Below, piece by piece: positions 7,764 through 16,327 of a stretch of 23,269 nucleotides of DNA. The stretch's first letter is position 1. Every line of letters starts with the position of its first letter. The DNA lies in assembly GCA_046565865.1 (NCBI GenBank), contig JBKHXU010000175.1, positions 1 to 23,269 of the forward strand. The letters run 5' to 3'. Under the pieces are notes generated by a model. The model searched no databases. It saw only the letters and a list, made by a program, of their open reading frames with translations, and was not told where the DNA came from. The position numbers and the translations under genes are program-made. The DNA comes from JBKHXU01 sp046565865 (GTDB taxonomy: Bacteria; Pseudomonadota; Gammaproteobacteria; Acidiferrobacterales; Sulfurifustaceae).

Positions 7764-9425
7764 CTAGCCGCCGTACCCATCCGCGTCGGCAAATGCGATC
7801 CGATCGTACGCCACGGTACGCTCGACCAACTGTATCGGCCGCACCCGGCGCAAGGCGCGACCGGGCTCGACCAGATACAGCTTTTGTTGCGCCGAATACG
7901 TCCCGCGCGGCACCAACAGGGTCGCTGGGCGCCGCGGCGTAGCGCTGGGCGGCAACAGCAATGCGTGCCGGTACGTCGCGTCCTCGGCATCGCCACGCAC
8001 CGCGACCGGCGTGACATCGACCGCAAGCGTTTCGACGCCAAGCTCCAAACTTTGCCCTTCAGGGCTCTTTAGCCACCGCACCACCGCTGCCGTCCAATGC
8101 GTGTTTCCGGATTGATGCAATCCGACTAAATCACCGACGCGCACCGAACCGCTGACATCGTTGTATCGCGCGAGCAGCATCCCTTGCGGACTCGAGTCGC
8201 GCACGTGCCAGCGGTTCATGCGAAAGCTCGGTGTGGATGACGCCGGCGCGCCGATCGGCGCATCATCGGACGGGCCCCTGCGGCCGGACGGCCCGATCTC
8301 CGGCAGCAGCGCCGGTTCGGCTTCGGTCGGCGCGTCGTCGCCCGGCACCGAAAACGGCTTTTGGTCGCCGGCAAAAAAATGCAGCGCCGGCAACCCTACG
8401 CATACCGAGATGTGGCTGTTGCGGCGCATGCGCTGATAGCGCCGCCGCGGCATCAATCCCCACGCCGATACCATCCGCTGCATCAAGTCCGAGCAGGCCT
8501 CCTCGAGACAGTCGAAACCCAACTGCAGATCGGCAACCCGCTCGCCCTTTTTCAACCGGCCGATGAAACCCTGCACCGCGCGCACCAGGTTCATGGTGTT
8601 CAGCACCCGCAGATGCGAGCGCTCCGCCGGCAACGCCTCGCGCGGATACGACGTCGGCGGCGCGTCGGCGTTGAGATCGACGAGAAAATGGCCGACGGGG
8701 TTGGCAATGTCGGCGGCGGGCATCAACGCCGCGCGGTTGCCATAGCCATCGAGAAAAAGACACAGCTGCTGACACGCCGACTGCGGCAGCTGATACGGCT
8801 GCGACACGCCGAGCAACAGCGCCTGTACATAGCGGTCCGTGACCGTCAGCGCGCGCACACCGGTCTCGGTCTGCACCTCGATGGGTTTGGTATTCAGTTC
8901 GCGCGCTTCCATGAAGCGATAGATTTCATGCATCTCCTTCCACACGTCGGCGGGGTGCGGAATATAGACCTGGTAAGAACGCACTAGTATCTCGCGCAGG
9001 TGATACAGGGCACGTTCCGCGGCACGTAACAACATCTCGTCCTTGCCCCACTGGAAGCGCGTGACCGCCAGATCGCGCAGGCACCACTTGTAACCGAAGG
9101 CCATTTCAACTTGCAGGCGACGGATAAACTCGGCAAGCTGCCGCTTCTTCGGTGTCAGTGGTTGCGCGGCATTCAGCAGATGCGTCTGCAGTCCATTGCA
9201 AACGATCGCGACGGGCGTTTCATACAACTCCATCAACTCGCGCCGCCGCGCCGCGGCGAGCTCGAGACGATTGACGGTGTAGAGGGCTTGGTAAATTTCA
9301 CGCGCGGCCTCGGCGCTGCTCGCGAGCGGCAGCGACTCGAGCCAGGGGCGCGCATACTTAGGATCTGTCTCCGCCACCCAACCCGAGACGCGCTTAGCGG
9401 GGACCGAAAGAGCCGGGGTCTGCAT
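7764..9425 (-). CDS. Uncharacterised protein with C-terminal PilZ-like domain
   Basis: A 553-residue cytosolic protein with no signal peptide or membrane helix visible. The N-terminal 380 or so residues are helical in character (for example EIYQALYTVNRLELAAARRRELMELYE, about 43-69) and match no family I can name. A Pro/Ala/Asp-rich linker (about 355-400) leads to a domain at about 400-470 with RWHVRDSSPQGMLL. This holds a compact R-x3-R and a D-x-S-x2-G motif as in c-di-GMP-binding PilZ domains, followed by a strand pattern (VGDLVGL, WTAAVVRWL, LELGVETL). The arginines lie unusually close to the DxSxxG motif, so c-di-GMP binding is uncertain. It lies beside an exopolysaccharide locus and is convergent with suhB. 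Confidence 0.6.
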   Translation of the reverse strand: MQTPALSVPAKRVSGWVAETDPKYARPWLESLPLASSAEAAREIYQALYTVNRLELAAARRRELMELYETPVAIVCNGLQTHLLNAAQPLTPKKRQLAEFIRRLQVEMAFGYKWCLRDLAVTRFQWGKDEMLLRAAERALYHLREILVRSYQVYIPHPADVWKEMHEIYRFMEARELNTKPIEVQTETGVRALTVTDRYVQALLLGVSQPYQLPQSACQQLCLFLDGYGNRAALMPAADIANPVGHFLVDLNADAPPTSYPREALPAERSHLRVLNTMNLVRAVQGFIGRLKKGERVADLQLGFDCLEEACSDLMQRMVSAWGLMPRRRYQRMRRNSHISVCVGLPALHFFAGDQKPFSVPGDDAPTEAEPALLPEIGPSGRRGPSDDAPIGAPASSTPSFRMNRWHVRDSSPQGMLLARYNDVSGSVRVGDLVGLHQSGNTHWTAAVVRWLKSPEGQSLELGVETLAVDVTPVAVRGDAEDATYRHALLLPPSATPRRPATLLVPRGTYSAQQKLYLVEPGRALRRVRPIQLVERTVAYDRIAFADADGYGG

Positions 9426-9446
9426 TGATAAAGCCTTGTGTGCGAA

Positions 9447-9477
9447 TTGACTGCTATAGTTTTGAATTGCTTAAAAT
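9447..9477 (+). promoter_or_regulatory. Possible promoter for the nucleotidyltransferase gene
   Basis: In the AT-rich gap between divergent genes, TTGACT (9447-9452) and TAAAAT (9472-9477) are near-consensus hexamers. Their spacing is 19 bp (18 if TTAAAA is taken as the -10), longer than optimal. The leader to the TTG start at 9578 would be about 95 nt and includes an alternating TA stretch near 9525-9537. Confidence 0.35.
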
Positions 9478-9577
9478 TTATCCTAGCACATGCCGCGGGG
9501 CTGGCTGTGAACAGCGCGACTGATATCTATATATATGCATCGCGTTCCGCACGGCCCGCGGCCGGGGCGGCAAATCC

Positions 9578-10330
9578 TTGAAATTCATTGGACTAATCCC
9601 GGCCGCCGGTCGCGCGACACGTCTCGGTTCCAGGCTCGGCGGCAGCAAGGAGTTGCTTGCGATCGCCACCGCCGACTCGCCGGCACGGCCGGTGTGCGAA
9701 TACCTGCTGCTCCAGATGCGGCGCGCCGGCATCGAGCAAGCCGTCATGGTGATTCGCGAAGGGAAGCACGATATTCCAGCCAAGCTCGGCGATGGCAATG
9801 CGATCGGCGTGCGCCTGCGCTACATCGTCAGCGCGTCGACGCCCGGTGTACCGCATACGCTTGATTGCGCCTATGACGAAATCCGCGACACGATCGCGGT
9901 GCTGGGATTTCCCGACATACTGGTTTATGAGCAGGATTGTCTCGCGCGCCTGACCCACGCGTTTGGCGCGCGCCCGGTCGACGTCATGCTGGGTTTATTC
10001 CCGATCGGCGATCCCGATACGATGGATGCCGTCGAGCTACAGGGTCGCCGCGTTCGTCATGTGATACCCAAACCGGGGCCGACGGGACTGACGCATGCGT
10101 GGGCCTACGCGATTTGGCGTCCCCGTTTCACCGAGTTCTTGCACAACACGCTTGCCGCGGCATCGGCCCCGACATCGACACGCGAGACCTTCGTCGGCGA
10201 CATCCTGGAAGCCGCGATCGCCGCCGGCGTCACGGTCGAGGGCGCCGTCGTATCGGAACGGCCGTTTCTCGACATCGGCACGCCGGAGACTTTGCGCGCG
10301 GCGATGCAAGGGCCATTCAAATCGCGCTAG
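9578..10330 (+). CDS. Sugar-nucleotidyltransferase-like protein (NTP_transferase fold)
   Basis: Probably adds a nucleotide to a sugar-1-phosphate, as RmlA-type enzymes do, to make an activated sugar for polysaccharide synthesis. The 250-residue product starts KFIGLIPAAGRATRLG and continues to GGSKELL, resembling the L-x2-GG-x-GTRL...K-L/P nucleotide-binding loop. The loop is altered (AAGRATRLGSRLGG instead of GGxGTRL). Further matches are LGFPDILVYEQDCL (as the LPD...D region), VIPKPGPTGLTHAWAYAIW and a terminal PFLDIGTPETLRAA. The start is TTG with GGGGCGG about 10 nt upstream; no in-frame ATG is suitable. The 3' end overlaps the convergent wzz-like gene by 14 bp. Substrate unknown. Confidence 0.75.
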   Translation: MKFIGLIPAAGRATRLGSRLGGSKELLAIATADSPARPVCEYLLLQMRRAGIEQAVMVIREGKHDIPAKLGDGNAIGVRLRYIVSASTPGVPHTLDCAYDEIRDTIAVLGFPDILVYEQDCLARLTHAFGARPVDVMLGLFPIGDPDTMDAVELQGRRVRHVIPKPGPTGLTHAWAYAIWRPRFTEFLHNTLAAASAPTSTRETFVGDILEAAIAAGVTVEGAVVSERPFLDIGTPETLRAAMQGPFKSR

Positions 10331-11261
10331 CCGACTTGCGATGCAGCGCGTTCCGCACCAGCGCCACGGCCACGGCGATTACCAAGCCCAGCAACATTCC
10401 CAGCGCCACCATCAACGTCCGCTGCGGCCGCACGCGCCGTTCCGGCGCCACCGCCGGATCGACCACCCGAAACGCATACTCCGCGCGCGTGCTCGCGACC
10501 GTCATGGTCTTGGTCTGCGCCTCGATCAACCGATACAGCGCCTGCTGGATCTCCACGGTGTTGTTCCGCGCCAGCTGCCGCTGCAAATACTCGATGCTGG
10601 TGCGGGTCTCGTTGATCGCGTCGTTACGCCGCCGGTCATTGACCTCCTTCACTAACGCATTCGCCCATTGTGCCGCCAACACCGGATCGGTCCACTCGAC
10701 GGCGAGGGTAACCAGCCCCGTGCGCCGGTCGAGCCGGACCTGGCGGATCTCGCGATCAAACTGCTCCACCGCTTCGGCATCGGTCGGCACCCGTTCGCCC
10801 GCGCGCCACGCCTTGGCTTGCGCGTCCCATCGATCGGCGAACAGAATCGGCTTAAGGTCGCGTTGCTGTATGAAATGACGCGTCAAAATCCGCGAGTTCA
10901 ATGTTGCGATCGACTCCGACGTGCGGTCGCGCGGCGCGCCGACGTAGGTCTCGACCAATGCCGCGAGATCGCCGAGCTGCCCGAGCAACCCGGAAATGCC
11001 GTCGCCCTTCCCGTGCTGTACCGGCACCAGCACCGCCTCCGCCCGATACACCGGCGGCATGGTCAAGGCCCACGTGGCGGCCAACAAACCCGCGGCGACA
11101 ACGATAGAACCGATCAGTCGGCGCGAGCGCCACAGCAGTCGCGCGTATTCGGCGAGATCGACTTCCGTCTCGTCGACAAAACGAAAATAGGGCGGCATGT
11201 ATTCCGGAAGCGGTCCGCTCGCCGCCGGCGTTCGGGCCTGGGGTGGAGGTAGATCCGTCAT
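10317..11261 (-). CDS. Wzz-like polysaccharide chain-length/copolymerase protein
   Basis: Inner-membrane polysaccharide copolymerase that likely sets chain length and links synthesis to export. The 314 residues comprise a Pro-rich cytoplasmic N-terminus, DLAEYARLLWRSRR (35-48), TM1 (about 50-68), and the characteristic MPPVYRAEAVLVP after it. A periplasmic helical region follows, then the Pro-rich PERRVRPQRTLMVALG motif leading to TM2 (about 283-302). There is no C-terminal tyrosine kinase domain, so it is the Wzz/PCP-1 or PCP-2b form and not a full Wzc/Etk. It starts 22 bp after the SLBB export gene, probably in the same operon. Its stop region overlaps the end of the opposite nucleotidyltransferase gene. 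Confidence 0.88.
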   Translation of the reverse strand: MTDLPPPQARTPAASGPLPEYMPPYFRFVDETEVDLAEYARLLWRSRRLIGSIVVAAGLLAATWALTMPPVYRAEAVLVPVQHGKGDGISGLLGQLGDLAALVETYVGAPRDRTSESIATLNSRILTRHFIQQRDLKPILFADRWDAQAKAWRAGERVPTDAEAVEQFDREIRQVRLDRRTGLVTLAVEWTDPVLAAQWANALVKEVNDRRRNDAINETRTSIEYLQRQLARNNTVEIQQALYRLIEAQTKTMTVASTRAEYAFRVVDPAVAPERRVRPQRTLMVALGMLLGLVIAVAVALVRNALHRKSASAI

Positions 11262-11283
11262 GTCATCGACTCCTTTCGAAGCA

Positions 11284-14094
11284 TCACAGCACTCCGATTG
11301 CGTCCAACGCCGCCGCGGTGACGGCCAATTGAAATAAAACGGTACTGATATCGGTGAACAGCTTGAGGTTGCTCACACGATCGACCTTAAGCGGCACGAT
11401 CACGGTATCGCCTGGGCTGATTTCAACGCTGTTCGCGAACCAGCGACTCGGCGGGCTGACCGAACCGTCGGCGTGCACCACGTAGATCGCACGCTTGTTG
11501 CCGCGCTCGGTGACGCCACCGCTGAGACGTATGTACTCATTGCGCGAGTGATTCGCCACGTGCAAATGCGACGTCGGGTAATGCACCTCGCCCAGCACCG
11601 TCACCTCGTCCGGCCGCTGCGGGATTACCAGCTTGTCGCCCGGCTGCACCACGATGTCGTAGCCCTCGCGCACGTCAAGCAGCGCGTTGACGTTGATAAC
11701 CATGCGCCCGGTCGCCTTGGCCGCGCGCATCTGCTGTAACAGCGCCCGGCCCTCCGCGATCGCCACCTCTTTCTTGACCCCGAGCTCGGGGCCGGTGGTC
11801 GCGAACACGCCAAGATCGCGTTCGAGCTGCGCCGTCAGCCGCTCAAGATACTCCTGCTCGCGCTGACGCACCGACTCGCGCAGGAATATGGCCCCCTTCG
11901 GATAGGCATAATCCGTAAGGCCTCCGGCGCGCTGCAACACCCGGCTCAAGCGCTCGCCCCGCGCGATCGGATATCGGCCCGGGAACCGCACCTCGCCCGC
12001 GAGCTCGACCGTGCCCTCCTCGGTCCACTTCGGCACACGCCGCACGACCAGCTGATCGTATGGCTCGATGGCAACGTTCTTGTCGTCGGATTTAAACGCC
12101 GTTGCCAGATCGATCAGCTGTCGCGCCTGCTCGCGTGAACGTCCATCGGCGGTGAAACGGCGCGTCAGCTCGGCCTCCAACGTATATGCCTGGTCGGTCA
12201 GGCCGCCAGCGGCCTTGAGCAGATCGGTCACGCGCATGGCCGGCGACCACGGGTATCGGCCCGGATGATGCACCGCCCCCTCGATCGTCACCTCGCGCAG
12301 CGGCCGCTCCGGCGAGGTGCTCGCGCGTGCGCGCTCCAACAGCGGCTTGAGCAGCGTCGCCCGATCCTCGCGGCGATCGAACAGGCGAATGCGGTCGTCC
12401 GCGCGGAGCTCGACGTTAGCGGTGCTATCGGGCGCCGCCAACGCCGCGAGCAGATCGGCGCTGTACAGCTCAATGCTGCCTTCGGCGCGATTGCCGCGCG
12501 TAATCAAAAGATATCGCGCGTCGGCATCCGGTTGCAGCGCCGCCAAGCTCGGCAACACATCCGTGAGCCGCATTCCGGGTCGCCACGGTCGCGGCCCTGT
12601 GCGTACGGCGTGCCCCTCCAGCGTCACGGTCTCGGTCAACCGCTTCTGGATGGGATACACGCGTACCGTATCGCCGTCGCGGATCGCGAGATCGCGCACC
12701 GCCGGGTCGGCCAGATCGCCGCCCTCGACGGCGCGCGTGCGTGCCGGCGTGATGCGCTCGATCTGGATCGCGCCGGTATCGGCGTCCGCCAATACGCCGC
12801 CGGCGAGCGCCAGCATATCGGCCAATGTCTTTTCGTCTTTGATCTCGTAGATCGCCGGCCGTCGCACGCGCCCGCCGACGCCTACCGTTGGACCGGCGGG
12901 CGGGACGAAGATGACGTCCCCGGCGAGCACGCGCGCATCGGCGTGATTGTCCCCGCGCAACAGCAGATCGTAGAGGTCCATGCGCGCGACGATCTGCCCG
13001 TCACGCTTCAACTGCACGTCGCGCAGCGACCCGTGACGCTTGACGCCGCCGCTCGCGAGCAAGGCGTTGGTCAGCGTGGCCAGCCCGCTGACCGGATACG
13101 ACCCGGGGCGCTCGACCTCGCCGAGGACGAATATGCGCACGGTCCGCAACCGCCCCAAGCTGACGGAAACGCGCGCGCCGATGAGCTGCCGTCGGGCGCG
13201 CTCTTGCAGCTCCTTTTGCACCTGCGAAAATTTTTTCCCCGCAACCGGGATCGGGCCGATGCCGGGGAACGGCAGCATGCCCTCGCGCGTGACCATCAGC
13301 TCGTGCTCGGCGTTGTCCTTGCCATACATCTGCACTATTACCGTATCGCCGGGCCCGACGACGTAATCGGGCGGCACCGGGATGTCGGTCGGCGGTGTCA
13401 GCCGTTTGGGCGACGCCGTGAAAATGTCGCGCCCGAACGGTTTCAGTTCCGGCTCGATCGGCAGCAGCCGCACCGAGACGAATAACTCGTTGAATACCGG
13501 TTCCGCGGCGATGCGCGCCGCGGCCTCGTCTTCGTTCAGGCCGGCAAGCACGATGCGGCCGACATGCTCCAGCACCAGCGCCCCGGAGGTGTCGAGCACG
13601 AACACCTGCGTGGTCGGCAGCAACGCTTTACGCAGCCGGCGCTGCTCGTCGAGCTTGAGGCGCTCCTCAGGCGTCAGCGTCTTCTCTTCAGCGACCGCCG
13701 CCGGTGGCGAGGGTGTCGGCACTGGCGGCGGTACCGTGAGCCCCGCCGGTGGCTGCATCTCGCGTCGCTTCTCGGCCGGCGGCGTCGTGTCGAACCGCAG
13801 TAACACGGTATCGCCGGGCTGTAGTCGGCGATTTGTCGGATCCGCCTGCTCCGTGCCTACGTTTAGCTCTTCGGCGTCGGACTTGAGACCGGAAGTTGCC
13901 GCCTTGCCGGTTTTGAATTGGCGCAACGCGCTCTCGACTAGCTTGCGCAACACCGGATCGGGCACCGCCGACAACAATTCGACGTCGGATGTCGCGGTGG
14001 CGGCAACGCCACCGGGCGACGCCGCAAATGTAACGCTGGGGACCGCTAACCAAACCGCAACACCAAGGGCCAAACATCGCGACACGTAAGCCAT
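11284..14094 (-). CDS. Large multi-SLBB polysaccharide export protein (Wza/GfcE-related)
   Basis: Periplasmic or outer-membrane export component of the OPX class. A signal peptide (1 to about 24, ending VTFA-A) has no lipobox cysteine, unlike Wza. Of 936 residues, two segments look like Poly_export domains. The first runs from LQPGDTVLLRF (91-101) and is broken by a Pro/Lys-rich insert (about 104-160) before VFVLDTSGALVLEHVG (164-179). The second starts VVGPGDTVIVQMYG (245-258). Six SLBB-like units begin near 322, 404, 488, 602, 696 and 831, most with a (G)-V/A-x-x-PG-x-YP...L..AGG pattern. A hydrophobic C-terminus (about 915-936) may anchor it. It starts with GAGGGTGG upstream of ATG, 82 bp after the YjbH-family gene. 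Confidence 0.9.
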   Translation of the reverse strand: MAYVSRCLALGVAVWLAVPSVTFAASPGGVAATATSDVELLSAVPDPVLRKLVESALRQFKTGKAATSGLKSDAEELNVGTEQADPTNRRLQPGDTVLLRFDTTPPAEKRREMQPPAGLTVPPPVPTPSPPAAVAEEKTLTPEERLKLDEQRRLRKALLPTTQVFVLDTSGALVLEHVGRIVLAGLNEDEAAARIAAEPVFNELFVSVRLLPIEPELKPFGRDIFTASPKRLTPPTDIPVPPDYVVGPGDTVIVQMYGKDNAEHELMVTREGMLPFPGIGPIPVAGKKFSQVQKELQERARRQLIGARVSVSLGRLRTVRIFVLGEVERPGSYPVSGLATLTNALLASGGVKRHGSLRDVQLKRDGQIVARMDLYDLLLRGDNHADARVLAGDVIFVPPAGPTVGVGGRVRRPAIYEIKDEKTLADMLALAGGVLADADTGAIQIERITPARTRAVEGGDLADPAVRDLAIRDGDTVRVYPIQKRLTETVTLEGHAVRTGPRPWRPGMRLTDVLPSLAALQPDADARYLLITRGNRAEGSIELYSADLLAALAAPDSTANVELRADDRIRLFDRREDRATLLKPLLERARASTSPERPLREVTIEGAVHHPGRYPWSPAMRVTDLLKAAGGLTDQAYTLEAELTRRFTADGRSREQARQLIDLATAFKSDDKNVAIEPYDQLVVRRVPKWTEEGTVELAGEVRFPGRYPIARGERLSRVLQRAGGLTDYAYPKGAIFLRESVRQREQEYLERLTAQLERDLGVFATTGPELGVKKEVAIAEGRALLQQMRAAKATGRMVINVNALLDVREGYDIVVQPGDKLVIPQRPDEVTVLGEVHYPTSHLHVANHSRNEYIRLSGGVTERGNKRAIYVVHADGSVSPPSRWFANSVEISPGDTVIVPLKVDRVSNLKLFTDISTVLFQLAVTAAALDAIGVL

Positions 14095-14176
14095 TCCACC
14101 CTCGCTATTGTTATGGGATTGCGCGATGGCAAGGTTTCATACTAGCGACGAGGTTTCGCCGCCGACAAGCGGGTTT

Positions 14177-16273
14177 CTACTTGGCAAACTGAGTAAGGGC
14201 ATTGGTGTCGATGGCGTTTAAGTCCAACTCGCGTTCCAGCGCCAAATACAGATCGCCCGGCGAACGGACCATTTGCCCGACGTCGCGCGTGAAATTGACG
14301 ACCGATAGATCCGCACGCCGCTGCGTGTCGCGCGTGAGCATCGTATTGAGCGGAATCGAAACGAAAAGCCCCTTGTCTCGATAAGGATCGCCGGGGCTGC
14401 CGGGTCCGGTTTCGTCGTCGGCATTGGTGACGGTGTACCACGCGCCCGCCTCTACCCCGGAACGGAATCGCCGCCGAAACTCCCAGCGCACGCCCTCGTC
14501 GCGTGCCAGAAACCGGCCGAATCGCGCGCTCAACGTCACGCCTCGCCGGGCGAAGCGATAATGCAGCGCCCCGAGCGCGGTCACGGTTCGATAATCGCGA
14601 AAACCAAAACTGTCACCGGGCTCGCGCTGGCGCACGGCATCGATGGCGATGTCAAACGCCCACGGCGCGTCGGTCGGCAGCAGCAGAAGCTGCGTGCCGG
14701 CGCCCGCGTACATTTCCTCGTAGTAACCGACCGACGCGCGCAGATACAGCAGCGGCGATAGGCGCGCGAAGCGGTTGAGCAGCAACGATTCCAAGCGCAG
14801 TCGCTCGCCTTCGCGTCGATACTCGGCAATGTCGCTGCGCACGTGCGGCAACGTGCTGTTCGATGCCTGCGTCACTTCGCTCACGTCCTCGCTCAACGAC
14901 AGCCGCACGGCGGCGTTGGCGAACCAGCCCGGCGCCAGGCGTTGGTCGTAGTTGGCGGTGGCGAAGATGTCGTAGCGAAACGCGCCGCTCGGGTCGTTGA
15001 AGAAGATACGGGCATTGATCGGCACCAGATAGAAACCCGACAGCAGCGAGTCACGCTGTTCCAGGCTTACCACGTGACCGTCCTCCCCATAACGCATATC
15101 AATCGGTGCGGCCGCGGTGGGCCCCAGCGCCGTATCCTCCGCCGACAGTTCGAGCGCCGGATCCCAACTATCGATTGCCACGTGCTCGCGCAGCGCCGCC
15201 TCGTCCAACTCACCGCGGAAGAAACGCCGCAGGCGGTCGAGGTCGGTGAAGCGGTAGGTCAAAAGCGGCATGTCGTCGTGCGTATAGGTAATCACCAACG
15301 CGCGCGCATCGGCGGGCCCGGTCGCCAATGCGATGCGGGCGGCGCGGCCCACCGCGCGCCCGATCGTGCTGATGCGCGGATGCGTCAACGACAACACCAG
15401 CTGCTCACCATCGAGGCGCGCCGATGTGCGTGCAAATCCTGCTGCATGTAGGCGTTGCAGCAAGGTCTGTGACACGGCGGGATCGTTGCGCCAGGTATCG
15501 AGCGTTTGTCCGCTTGGCTCGACCGACGGTGCGGGCGGTTCATCGAGCTTCGGCACGAACTCGCGGCGCATGAGCGGCACCGAGACATACAGATTCGCGC
15601 CGATCTCGCCGTCTTGCTTCGATAACTGCGTGGTAATCCAGCCGAAGCGATACTCGAGTCCGTAGCTTACGCCGCCGTCGCGCCGATTAGCGCCGGACAA
15701 CACCGACTGATAATCGTCGGTATATCGGTTGGCGTCGTACTCCAGCAACACCCCGAGCGATGGATGCCAGGATGGTGTGTAACGCACGCCGCCGAAAACA
15801 CCGTCGATCCGCTGACCGCCGTAACCGAGCGTGATATCGGCATCGCCAAGGCGCTTCGTCAACGCGACATAACGGGCGCGAAACAGATGCGTCCCGGTGA
15901 AATCTTGCACACCGATCGCGGCGGCGGGCAGATACGTCCGCTCGGGCCACAAAACGGCCTTGGCATCGAACGCCTTGTCTTTGTAGGCGCCGTAATCGGG
16001 GTTATCGAGAAAACCCGGAACGCCGTCGATGCGCGTGAAGCGCCCGGAAAACTCAAAGCGCGGAAAGACCGATAGGCTGCTCCAACCGGCGAGGTAGGGA
16101 TCGGCCTCGCTGATGCCGATGCGCCACACGCCCTCCGGCTGCACGCGCGCGTCCGGCATTTGGATCAAACCGCTCTGCCCGGTCATGCTCGCGGAAGCGA
16201 ATACCGTCGGCGGCAGCCATGCGACGAGCGTCGATAGAATGCGGCGAGCCCATGGCCCGCGTCGCGTCGCCAT
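14177..16273 (-). CDS. YjbH/GfcD-family exopolysaccharide outer-membrane protein
   Basis: Predicted outer-membrane beta-rich protein that works with a Wza-type exporter; family members are needed for Yjb exopolysaccharide or group 4 capsule. The 698 residues begin with a signal peptide (arginine-rich start, hydrophobic core, likely cleavage near FASA). The YjbH hallmark follows: SGLIQMPDARVQPEGVWRIG and FPRFEFSGRF. The rest is rich in alternating aromatic/polar strands (such as YVALTKRLGDADITLGYGGQ and VTLSARFGRF) as expected of a barrel. It has a strong AAGGAG ribosome-binding site 5 nt before the ATG. It lies between the glycine-rich small protein and the SLBB exporter, the same relative order as gfcD and gfcE in E. 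coli. Confidence 0.88.
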   Translation of the reverse strand: MATRRGPWARRILSTLVAWLPPTVFASASMTGQSGLIQMPDARVQPEGVWRIGISEADPYLAGWSSLSVFPRFEFSGRFTRIDGVPGFLDNPDYGAYKDKAFDAKAVLWPERTYLPAAAIGVQDFTGTHLFRARYVALTKRLGDADITLGYGGQRIDGVFGGVRYTPSWHPSLGVLLEYDANRYTDDYQSVLSGANRRDGGVSYGLEYRFGWITTQLSKQDGEIGANLYVSVPLMRREFVPKLDEPPAPSVEPSGQTLDTWRNDPAVSQTLLQRLHAAGFARTSARLDGEQLVLSLTHPRISTIGRAVGRAARIALATGPADARALVITYTHDDMPLLTYRFTDLDRLRRFFRGELDEAALREHVAIDSWDPALELSAEDTALGPTAAAPIDMRYGEDGHVVSLEQRDSLLSGFYLVPINARIFFNDPSGAFRYDIFATANYDQRLAPGWFANAAVRLSLSEDVSEVTQASNSTLPHVRSDIAEYRREGERLRLESLLLNRFARLSPLLYLRASVGYYEEMYAGAGTQLLLLPTDAPWAFDIAIDAVRQREPGDSFGFRDYRTVTALGALHYRFARRGVTLSARFGRFLARDEGVRWEFRRRFRSGVEAGAWYTVTNADDETGPGSPGDPYRDKGLFVSIPLNTMLTRDTQRRADLSVVNFTRDVGQMVRSPGDLYLALERELDLNAIDTNALTQFAK

Positions 16274-16302
16274 GCGTCTCCTTGCCTCGGTTATTATTGT
16301 TT

Positions 16303-16326
16303 GCGCAGACCGCTCGCGGTCTGCGC
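16303..16326 (-). repeat. Perfect 10-bp intercistronic hairpin
   Basis: Arms GCGCAGACCG (16303-16312) and CGGTCTGCGC (16317-16326) are exact reverse complements around a 4-nt loop. In the minus-strand transcript the stem begins one nucleotide after the stop codon of the glycine-rich protein gene and ends about 30 nt before the yjbH-family ATG. It is followed by AAACAATAATAACC, not a U-tract, so it is not a standard intrinsic terminator. A role in mRNA processing or protection is more likely. Confidence 0.8.
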
Positions 16327-16327
16327 T

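Noticed and set aside
12265..13485. 406-codon plus-strand open frame
   Set aside because: Fully antisense to the SLBB exporter, with no domain and the Arg/His/Ala/Asp composition of a GC shadow.
16303..16326. Hairpin as a rho-independent terminator
   Set aside because: No T-tract follows it on either strand, and the downstream gene lies in the same direction with a strong ribosome-binding site.
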